This document shows, piece after piece, positions 13,436 to 20,158 of a stretch of DNA of 30,070 bases. The notes under the pieces were generated by a model. It did no database searches and was not told where the DNA came from. It was given only the letters and a program-made list of their open reading frames with translations. Positions within the stretch are counted from its first letter, which is position 1, and every line of letters starts with the position of its first letter. This DNA is from Candidatus Methanoperedens sp. GTDB taxonomy: Archaea; Halobacteriota; Methanosarcinia; Methanosarcinales; Methanoperedenaceae. The translations under genes and the position numbers were made by a program. The DNA is taken from the NCBI GenBank assembly GCA_027460605.1, contig JAPZAN010000192.1, forward strand, positions 1 to 30,070, given 5' to 3'.

Positions 13436-14331
13436 ACAAAAAGATATACCTCATTGTACTCCTTGCAATTATTATAACCACGCTGGGCGAGACAGTTTCC
13501 CTCATCAGCGGCGAGCATGGGTTCTATTCGAATCAGACGATGCAGGATAAATGCACAAAGTGTCACGGGGATGTAAAGGTACAGCTTTCCACTTCAGTTC
13601 AACATTCTACCAAATCCTGCACGTTCTGCCATGCCAAATCAGCAACCAACCATACCAACACGGTTCCAGATTGCCAGGACTGCCATGCAAATTTGAAACT
13701 TAACGATACACTTGAAGCCCACGCGGGCTTTGTCCAGCTAGGCTCGGAAGGCTGTATAGCCTGTCATACCACCTACAATGCAATCGTGAACTATTCCAGA
13801 GCAGAATATATCGAATATGATATTACAGATAGTAATGGGAATTGGAGCGTTTCTAATTTCACCACCACTGGAACACTCAACCTTTCCTATAACGCTAATC
13901 GAACTGGAGGCAACCATAATTGGAAGAATGTATCATGTCAAGATTGCCATCAGGATATCTTCGATGCGGTTTCACGAGGCGGTCATGCAGTGGTTATCGA
14001 CATAAATGGTAATGGTACGCAGCAGGCTCCCTACCACAACAATACCAACTCCCCCCTTGAAGCGTGGTGCAGAACATGCCATAATAGAAGTGATACTAAA
14101 TTCTCAACCCAACACGCTGCACGCAGAACTACCTGCGATGAGTGCCATCAGGCTTATGGAGTTCAGGTACACCCCGGTGACTTTATTAATACAGGTATTA
14201 AAAGCGTTCCGTATCTATATCGCAGTCTCGTGTGCATAGCATGTAAATCTACGGGCTGGCAAAGTCCAAATCCGAAGATACATTTCAGAGTGCACGAAGA
14301 ACCTTATTTCGATGTGGTGGTGACACAATGA
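13432..14331 (+). CDS. Heptaheme cytochrome with an additional CxxCK site
   Basis: 299-aa exported cytochrome. CxxCH sites are CTKCH (41), CTFCH (63), CQDCH (81), CIACH (108), CQDCH (169), CRTCH (213) and CDECH (235). An eighth site reads CIACK (268-272). The signal is followed by ETVSLISGEHGFYS, the shared family motif. Residues 41-165 match the tetraheme core (haems 1-4 plus the beta domain after CIACH), and three or four haem sites are appended after it. CxxCK binds the catalytic haem in NrfA-type nitrite reductases, but the rest of the sequence is not NrfA-like, so the Lys could be a new ligand or a decayed haem. Overlaps both neighbours by 4 bp. Confidence 0.9.
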   Translation: MNKKIYLIVLLAIIITTLGETVSLISGEHGFYSNQTMQDKCTKCHGDVKVQLSTSVQHSTKSCTFCHAKSATNHTNTVPDCQDCHANLKLNDTLEAHAGFVQLGSEGCIACHTTYNAIVNYSRAEYIEYDITDSNGNWSVSNFTTTGTLNLSYNANRTGGNHNWKNVSCQDCHQDIFDAVSRGGHAVVIDINGNGTQQAPYHNNTNSPLEAWCRTCHNRSDTKFSTQHAARRTTCDECHQAYGVQVHPGDFINTGIKSVPYLYRSLVCIACKSTGWQSPNPKIHFRVHEEPYFDVVVTQ

Positions 14332-15209
14332 AGGAGAAAATAGCGGTCTTCAGTGCAATCCTGCTGGGCGCTGTGGTAGGATTATTAGCAACCATTTCAA
14401 TGATTATCGATGCATTTGTCCTCGATAACCTCGCAGGCACTATAATCGACCTTGTTGTAATGGGATTCTCTTACTTGACAGCGTGGGTGGGGGTCAGGTA
14501 TGTTCTCATGGAGAAGCTCGCTACAGATAAAATGGACAAAGAATGGGACTATAAAATAGAACCAGTCGTCAACCTGCTTACAGATACCATCGGGCGTGTC
14601 CATACCATGGAAATGGATATCATGAAAACAAATCGTAAAATCGATTCCACTCTTGATTATGTAACCAAAATGCAGGATATGGATGCTTCCTCGGTTTACA
14701 TATTCCCGGGTGCATCTTTTAAATTCATAGCAAAGGTTCTTGTTCTGATAGTGTTTACGTTCTCTGCACTGGTTTATGTAGTTGAGTACCCTCTGAGCAT
14801 TGTTCATTATTTTATCATGGTAATCTACTTAGCTTGGTGGGCGTTATTCACTTCAGAATACCACCTGTTTGAGAACAAGAATGCATGGGTATGGGCACTG
14901 TTTCCCATCATGATTGTTCCTACAGGCGGCATCATCCTTGATGCCACACTGGGGGTAAACAACATGGTTGGCATTCTCTTTTTCATGATGTTCATATACG
15001 CCTATTCATATTACACATGGGCATCATATCTGACCACTGGATTTAAATTAATAGATGTCCATAAAATTCATGATTTTCTCTTAAAGCATACTGATACTTA
15101 TATTCAACAACAAAAGGTGGAACGTAAGATAAACAGGCGACATATCGATGTTGCAATACTTGCGTGCATAGTAACAGCAGGTATAATTGCTGTATGGGTT
15201 TTTATCTAA
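14328..15209 (+). CDS. Polytopic membrane protein, last gene of cytochrome operon
   Basis: 293-aa integral membrane protein with about seven hydrophobic segments: near residues 7-27, 36-60, 131-150, 155-173, 187-203, 207-236 and 273-292. Between the second and third lies a polar helical stretch of about 65 residues (DKMDKEWDYKIEPVVN, TMEMDIMKTNRKIDST) likely to form a coiled coil in the cytosol. No cysteine motifs or b-haem pattern can be assigned with confidence, although several His and Trp/Tyr residues sit in or next to helices (YHLFE, YYTWASYL). It overlaps the heptaheme gene in an ATGA arrangement. It may be the membrane partner for electrons or a secretion aid. Family not recognised. 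Confidence 0.8.
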   Translation: MKEKIAVFSAILLGAVVGLLATISMIIDAFVLDNLAGTIIDLVVMGFSYLTAWVGVRYVLMEKLATDKMDKEWDYKIEPVVNLLTDTIGRVHTMEMDIMKTNRKIDSTLDYVTKMQDMDASSVYIFPGASFKFIAKVLVLIVFTFSALVYVVEYPLSIVHYFIMVIYLAWWALFTSEYHLFENKNAWVWALFPIMIVPTGGIILDATLGVNNMVGILFFMMFIYAYSYYTWASYLTTGFKLIDVHKIHDFLLKHTDTYIQQQKVERKINRRHIDVAILACIVTAGIIAVWVFI

Positions 15210-15229
15210 GGTTTAAAAAAGATGCCAAG

Positions 15230-15299
15230 TCTTTCCTTTAGGCAGGGATTCGCTTCCAGACCAATCTTTCTATATTTCTGGAAGTGACCAGTGGAAAGA
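15230..15299 (+). other. Nested inverted repeats after the cytochrome operon
   Basis: The inner arms CTTCCAGA (15253-15260) and TCTGGAAG (15277-15284) are perfect 8-bp inverted repeats. The outer arms TCTTTCC (15230-15236) and GGAAAGA (15293-15299) are perfect 7-bp inverted repeats. Together they can fold into one long interrupted stem in the otherwise gene-free 15210-15369. It could be a transcript end structure or a small mobile-element remnant; no transposase or target duplication is visible. Confidence 0.35.
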
Positions 15300-15369
15300 A
15301 TACGCAAAACAGTCAGGAAAGAAATGACTATGTTTATTTAAGATGCAATTTAATCTTAAGCAGATTTAA

Positions 15370-15771
15370 ATGATAAAACTAAAAGCCCATATAGTCTCGA
15401 GAGGAAAAGCCGAAGGCGAGGCGCTTGTTACATCCCAGTTTATCTCATTTCTCGGCAGCATAGATGCGAAAACAGGAATTGTGGTTGAAAAAGGGCACGA
15501 ACTTGCTGGAAAAAGCGTTAAAGGAAAAGTGCTCGTATTCCCGGGGGGGAAAGGTTCGACCGTGGGCTCGTATGTGATTTACCAGCTCTGGAAGAACGGC
15601 GCTTCGCCATGCGCCATGATAAACATCAAAACCGAGCCTATTGTTGCTGTGGGCGCCATCATCTCCGATATCCCGCTTGTGGACAGAGTAGAAAAGAATC
15701 CTCTTACTGCGATAAAGACCGGGGATAAGGTTTTAGTGGATGCAATTACAGGAAGCGTGGAGATTCTATGA
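15370..15771 (+). CDS. Phosphomevalonate dehydratase small subunit (AcnX swivel domain)
   Basis: 133-aa swivelling domain of the aconitase-X family (former DUF126). Key segments are LVTSQFISFLGSIDAKTG, LAGKSVKGKVLVFPGGKGST (the Gly/Ser loop expected near the active site) and NIKTEPIVAVGAIISDIPLVD. In archaea the protein pairs with a large subunit to dehydrate 5-phosphomevalonate to trans-anhydromevalonate 5-phosphate, part of the modified mevalonate pathway to membrane lipids. The large subunit gene is not in the window. Its stop overlaps an ATG (ATGA at 15768) of a truncated ORF, and its 3' end is duplicated at 22023-22107. Family call is strong. Confidence 0.9.
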   Translation: MIKLKAHIVSRGKAEGEALVTSQFISFLGSIDAKTGIVVEKGHELAGKSVKGKVLVFPGGKGSTVGSYVIYQLWKNGASPCAMINIKTEPIVAVGAIISDIPLVDRVEKNPLTAIKTGDKVLVDAITGSVEIL

Positions 15772-15803
15772 GCGAGAAAAAGATTTTATGGAAAGAGTTT
15801 TGA
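15768..15803 (+). pseudogene. Truncated remnant of the 72-aa gene start
   Basis: An ATG overlapping the dehydratase stop opens MSEKKILWKEF then TGA. The DNA 15768-15793 aligns with the start of the intact 72-aa gene at 22082-22107, with a 1-nt deletion. After ATGGAAA the similarity ends, so the rest of the gene is lost here. It marks the junction of an old duplication or rearrangement. Confidence 0.6.
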
Positions 15804-15871
15804 CAGGGAATCAGAAAACTTATACTGAATTATATTGAATGAATTACTATGATGGAGATTAAGAATTAATT

Positions 15872-17356
15872 ATGAGAATCAAGATAATTGTTTTAATTTT
15901 CATAGGAACTTTTCTGGTTATTGGTTGCATTCAGAAGCAAACTCAATCGGAATTACCAACAATAGAGGAAATAGGTAACAGGGTAGTATCGGAAAGACTT
16001 ATTGTTCAATTTGATTTTTTTTCAGGGATTCCAGAGAATTTCAAAGTAAGCCCGGATAGTAAACGAATCGCTTATGTTGCAAACCAAGGCAAAAAGCAGT
16101 CCCTGGTCGTAGATGGAAACGAGGAGAAGCAATACGATGAGATCGGGTTTGACGCCTCCGTCTTCAGCCCTGATAGCAAAAGGGTGGCTTATGCAGCAAA
16201 AGAAGGTAAAAATTGGTCTGTGATTGCGGATGGAAAAGAGGAGACGCAATATGATGGCATCATGAAAGGCACCCCCGCCTTCAGCCCTGACAGCAAACAT
16301 GTGGTTTATGCAGCAAAAGAAGGTGAAAATTGGTCTGTGATTGCGGATGGAAAAAAGAAGAAGCAATATGACAACATCGAGCAGGGCAGCCTGATTTTCA
16401 GCCCCGATAGCGAGCATGTAGCTTATGCAGCAAAAGAAGGAAACAAGTGGTTTGCAGTAGTGGATGGAAAAGAGGAGAAGCAATATGACAACATCAAGGA
16501 GGGCAGCATGATTTTCAGCCCTGATAGCAAGAGGGTAGCTTATGTTGCAGGAGAGGGCGATAAATGGTTTGTGGTAGTGGATGGAAAAGAGGAAAAGCGA
16601 TATGATGTCGTATCGATATACAGTCCCCTCTTTAGCCCAGATGGCAAAAGGGTTGCTTATGTTGCAAGAGAGGGCGATAAATGGTTTGTGGTAGTGGATG
16701 GAAAAGAGGAAAAGAGATACGACAGTATCCTGAAAAGCCCTCCAGTTTTCAGCCCCGATAGTAAAAGGGTGGCTTATGCAGCAAAAGAAGGCGGGATGTT
16801 TGTAGTAGTAGATGGTAAAGAAGAGAAGATATATGATAGCATCCTGAAATACACCCCGGGTTTCAGCCCCGATAGTAAGCGTGTGGCTTATGCAGCAAGA
16901 GAAGGCAGAACGTTTTTTGCTGTTGTGGATGGAAAAGAGGAAAAGCGATACGATAGTATCCTGAAATACACACCCATATTCAGCCCTGATGGTAAGAGAG
17001 TAGCTTATGGGGCGCGAGAGAATGGAACGTGGTTTGCAGTAGTGGATGGAAAAGAGGAGAGGCGATACGATATCTTCATCTCTGGCAGCAAAGGAGTTGT
17101 TACTGGAAAAGCAGGATACGACGTCATCATGGATGGCACTTTAACCTTCAGCCCGGATAGCAAGCATGTTGTTTATGGAGCTTTTGATGGCGGTAAGCAG
17201 TTTGTGGTTGTGGACGGCGAAGCTGGGAAAGAATATGATTCCATTGTCACTTATGGAGGAGGAAATATTTTATTTGATTCCCTTGATAGTTTTCATTATC
17301 TTGCAAGTAAAGGGAGAGGCATCTATTTAATTGAAGAGAAGATAGTCAAAGAGTGA
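15872..17356 (+). CDS. Beta-propeller lipoprotein with ten internal repeats
   Basis: 494-aa lipoprotein: MRIKIIVLIFIGTFLVIGC gives a lipobox with Cys19. The mature part carries about ten copies of a unit of roughly 42-45 residues built on FSPDSKRVAYAAKEG, WxVVVDGKEEKxYD and a short turn, as in TolB/WD40-like propeller repeats. The repeats are very alike at protein and DNA level, suggesting recent expansion or gene conversion. Propellers of this kind usually bind proteins or polysaccharides; no catalytic residues are evident. It lies on the outer face of the membrane. The stop overlaps the GTG start of the AlbA/TPR gene (GTGA), so an extracellular sensor and an intracellular partner may be made together. 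Confidence 0.85.
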   Translation: MRIKIIVLIFIGTFLVIGCIQKQTQSELPTIEEIGNRVVSERLIVQFDFFSGIPENFKVSPDSKRIAYVANQGKKQSLVVDGNEEKQYDEIGFDASVFSPDSKRVAYAAKEGKNWSVIADGKEETQYDGIMKGTPAFSPDSKHVVYAAKEGENWSVIADGKKKKQYDNIEQGSLIFSPDSEHVAYAAKEGNKWFAVVDGKEEKQYDNIKEGSMIFSPDSKRVAYVAGEGDKWFVVVDGKEEKRYDVVSIYSPLFSPDGKRVAYVAREGDKWFVVVDGKEEKRYDSILKSPPVFSPDSKRVAYAAKEGGMFVVVDGKEEKIYDSILKYTPGFSPDSKRVAYAAREGRTFFAVVDGKEEKRYDSILKYTPIFSPDGKRVAYGARENGTWFAVVDGKEERRYDIFISGSKGVVTGKAGYDVIMDGTLTFSPDSKHVVYGAFDGGKQFVVVDGEAGKEYDSIVTYGGGNILFDSLDSFHYLASKGRGIYLIEEKIVKE

Positions 17357-20100
17357 GTATTAAAATGAAGATATTACCTGTAAATCTTGATGATTTGATA
17401 TATGCACGGTCTGTGGAATCCGCGAGGCGCGAGTTTAAGAAGACCTGGTCGGAACCTATACTGGAGGAGGTAATACAAAGCATCTGTGCTTTTGCAAATG
17501 ATTACTTTAACCTGAATGGCGGATATATTATTATAGGGATTGAAGAAGCTAATGGACAGCCTGTTCTCCCTCCGCACGGATTGGAAGATTATAATTTAGA
17601 AGATATTCAAAAACATATCCGAAGTAATTGCAGGCGAATAGATCCGGAATATCAGCCTGTCCTTTCACCTGAAATATACCAGGGGAAACAAATTTTAGTA
17701 ATATGGGCTCCCGGTGGAGAATTAAGACCATATCAAGCCCCGGAAACTTTACAAAAAGGTGGTGGTAAAGCTTATTTTATCAGCCAGAGGGGTGAAACGA
17801 TCAATGCAGAGGGAGATATTTTAACACAGTTAATGCAAATGACGGCAAAGGTTCCTTTCGATGATCGACGAAATAACTCAGTTCCGGTTGATGTCATATC
17901 TTCTTCTCTTGTCAGGAAATATCTTACCGATATCAGGAGTGACTTAATTGCTTCAGATGTAAATTTGTCCGATAGGGATTTGTACCGCTTTATGAAAATT
18001 GTCTCGCCGATGAACGGTCATGAGGCTCCAAGAAATGTTGCTTTACTATTTTTTACAGAAAAACCGGAACAGTACTTTCCCGGAACTCAGATAGAGGTTG
18101 TCCAGTTCGGGGATGATGCCGGCGGTGACCTTATCGAAGAGAGGATATTTCGAGGCCCCCTCAACTTCCAATTGATACAGTCACTTGATTATTTAAACAG
18201 TTCAAGTACTTCAATGATTAAGAAAATTCCTGGACAGGCTGAAACTCATAAATCAGTCGCATTCCCGTATGAAGCTATGGAAGAAGCTCTCGTGAACGCA
18301 GTATATCACAGGAGTTATGAAATTTCGGAACCTATCAAGGTGTATATATACCCGGATCGTATGGAAATAATCAGTTATCCGGGCCCGGTTGCAGGAATTG
18401 AATTGCGCCATCTGCAGGCGGGTGGAATCGTTCCGCCGGTCCAGAACCGAAACCGGAGAATCGGGGAATTTCTCAAAGAACCCGGTCTTGCCGAGGGCAG
18501 AGGTACCGGAATACCAAAGATAAAAAGGAAAATGAATGAAAACGGTTCGCCGGATCCCGAGTTCGAATTTGATGATGGGAGAACTTATTTTCGCGTTATT
18601 TTACCGGCTCATCCTCAATATGTGGTTATTAATGCTCTTCGTACTAGTGCAAATCTTTGGGCGGCAGGAGAGAGAAAAAGTGCACTTGCAAACCTGGAGC
18701 AAGCCTTAAAAAGAGTTCCGACATCGGGAGCCCTTATAAGACAACTTATCGAATATAGAACTCTTGGAAATTTATCTTCAATCTTGCACAGGTTTAGAGA
18801 AGCGACACGAGGGATGATTAAAAGAGTACTGCGGCGTCCAACATATAGTGAAGAATTGACTGATAAAGGAATTGAAGAATTTGCAGCGGAAAGATACGAA
18901 CCCGCCATTTCTTATTTTGAAGAAGCGCTCAAGGTCAATCCCAGAAATTTTTACGCAATAAATAACAAAGGCATGGTACTTTACTCCTTGAGAAGATATG
19001 ATGAAGCAATAGAATGCTATAATAAAGCATTGGAAATAAAACCAGATTATCACGAAGCCCTGAATAACCTGGGAAATGCTTTATTAGACCTTGCTCAGAG
19101 GAAGATGGGAAAGGAGGCTGAGGATTTATTCAGGCAATCTTTTGAAAAATACGAGAAAGTAATAAAAATAAAGCCAGACAAGAGCGAAGCCCTCAATAAC
19201 TGGGGAGTTGCTTTGTCAGCCCTTGCCAGGATGAAGGAAGGCAAGGAGGCATGGGACTTATTTAAGCAAGCCTTTGAGAAATACGAAAGAGCGCTGAAAA
19301 TAAAACCTGATTATCATAAAGCTCTCAATAACTGGGGAATTGATTTGTCAGGCATTGCTAAGATGAAGGAAGGTAAAGAGGCTGAGGATTTATTTAAACA
19401 AGCTTTTGAGAAATTTGAGAGGGCGTTGAAAGTAAAACCAGATAAAATTGAAGCCCTCAATAACTGGGGAGTAGCTCTGGCAGGCATTGCTAAGATGAAA
19501 AAAGGCAAGGAGGCCTGGGACTTATTTAAACAGGCTTTTTTGAAGTTTGAGTGGGCGCTGAAAATAAAACCTGATTATTATGAAGCGTTGTATAACTGGG
19601 GATTTACTCTGGCAGGCCTTGCAAGGATGAAGAAAGGCAAGGAAGCTGAGGACTTATTTAAGCAGGCTTTTGAGAAGTATAGGAAAGCGCTTAAAATAAA
19701 ACCTGACTCGTATGATACCCTCAATAACTGGGGATTTGCTCTGGCAGGCCTTGCAAGGATGAAGAAAGGCAAGATAGCTCAAGATTTAGTTAAGCAAGCA
19801 TTTGAGAAGTATGAGAGAGCACTGGTAATAAAACCAGATTTTTATGAAGTCTTCAATAACTGGGGACATGATTTAGCCGATCTTGCAAAGACGAGGAAAG
19901 GCAGGGTGGCTGAAGATTTATTTAAGCAAGCATTTGAGAAGTATGAGAGAGCCCTGGTAATAAAACCAGATTATTATGAAGCCCTCAATAACTGGGGACA
20001 TGGTTTAGCCGATCTTGCTAAGAGAAAAGGAGGTAAAGAGGCAAAGGACTTATTTGAGCAATCTTCTGAGAAGCTTATGAAAGCAGAAGAGATTAAGTAG
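17353..20100 (+). CDS. AlbA_2/RecG-like HATPase protein with long TPR array
   Basis: 915-aa protein. The N-terminal AlbA_2 (Schlafen-type) domain, about residues 15-150, includes ARREFKKTWSEPILEEVIQS, NGGYIIIGIEE and GKAYFISQRGETI. A GHKL-like domain (HATPase_c_4, RecG-like) follows at about 300-415, with EEALVNAVYHRSY and GRGTGIPKIKRKM. From about 495 come TPR repeats: one or two standard units (YEPAISYFEEALKVNPRNFY), then seven 44-residue units with an inserted KMKEGKEAxDLFKQAFEKY segment. The start may be GTG 17353 (overlapping the propeller stop) or ATG 17365. AlbA_2 proteins are often putative transcription regulators, and some occur in defence loci. No membrane segment. Function unknown; a regulator that reads protein partners through the TPRs is plausible. 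Confidence 0.85.
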   Translation: MSIKMKILPVNLDDLIYARSVESARREFKKTWSEPILEEVIQSICAFANDYFNLNGGYIIIGIEEANGQPVLPPHGLEDYNLEDIQKHIRSNCRRIDPEYQPVLSPEIYQGKQILVIWAPGGELRPYQAPETLQKGGGKAYFISQRGETINAEGDILTQLMQMTAKVPFDDRRNNSVPVDVISSSLVRKYLTDIRSDLIASDVNLSDRDLYRFMKIVSPMNGHEAPRNVALLFFTEKPEQYFPGTQIEVVQFGDDAGGDLIEERIFRGPLNFQLIQSLDYLNSSSTSMIKKIPGQAETHKSVAFPYEAMEEALVNAVYHRSYEISEPIKVYIYPDRMEIISYPGPVAGIELRHLQAGGIVPPVQNRNRRIGEFLKEPGLAEGRGTGIPKIKRKMNENGSPDPEFEFDDGRTYFRVILPAHPQYVVINALRTSANLWAAGERKSALANLEQALKRVPTSGALIRQLIEYRTLGNLSSILHRFREATRGMIKRVLRRPTYSEELTDKGIEEFAAERYEPAISYFEEALKVNPRNFYAINNKGMVLYSLRRYDEAIECYNKALEIKPDYHEALNNLGNALLDLAQRKMGKEAEDLFRQSFEKYEKVIKIKPDKSEALNNWGVALSALARMKEGKEAWDLFKQAFEKYERALKIKPDYHKALNNWGIDLSGIAKMKEGKEAEDLFKQAFEKFERALKVKPDKIEALNNWGVALAGIAKMKKGKEAWDLFKQAFLKFEWALKIKPDYYEALYNWGFTLAGLARMKKGKEAEDLFKQAFEKYRKALKIKPDSYDTLNNWGFALAGLARMKKGKIAQDLVKQAFEKYERALVIKPDFYEVFNNWGHDLADLAKTRKGRVAEDLFKQAFEKYERALVIKPDYYEALNNWGHGLADLAKRKGGKEAKDLFEQSSEKLMKAEEIK
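19201..20060 (+). repeat. Seven 132-bp tandem coding repeats (44-aa TPR units)
   Basis: The word TGGGGA following CTCAATAAC (TATAAC in one copy) recurs at 19201, 19333, 19465, 19597, 19729, 19861 and 19993, an exact 132-bp period with no indels. Each unit also repeats GAGGC(T)GAGGATTTATTTAA-like and AAAATAAAACC-like words. The strict period and high identity point to recent amplification within the gene. Confidence 0.9.
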
Positions 20101-20134
20101 TGCACTTTAGATATATCTACCAGTCTCAATCCCC

Positions 20135-20158
20135 ATGAGTGAATATGATTGGACTCAT
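20135..20158. terminator. Possible shared terminator between convergent genes
   Basis: ATGAGT (20135-20140) and ACTCAT (20153-20158) form a 6-bp inverted repeat in the 54-bp gap between the convergent AlbA/TPR and surface-protein genes. It overlaps the last codon of the reverse-strand gene and lacks a clear T tract, so the call is weak. Confidence 0.25.

Noticed and set aside
14233..14247. NrfA-type nitrite reductase identity for the heptaheme protein
   Set aside because: Only the CxxCK motif is shared; haem number, order and the flanking sequence differ from NrfA.
19201..20060. CRISPR array
   Set aside because: The 132-bp repeats are coding TPR units without unique spacers between short identical repeats.
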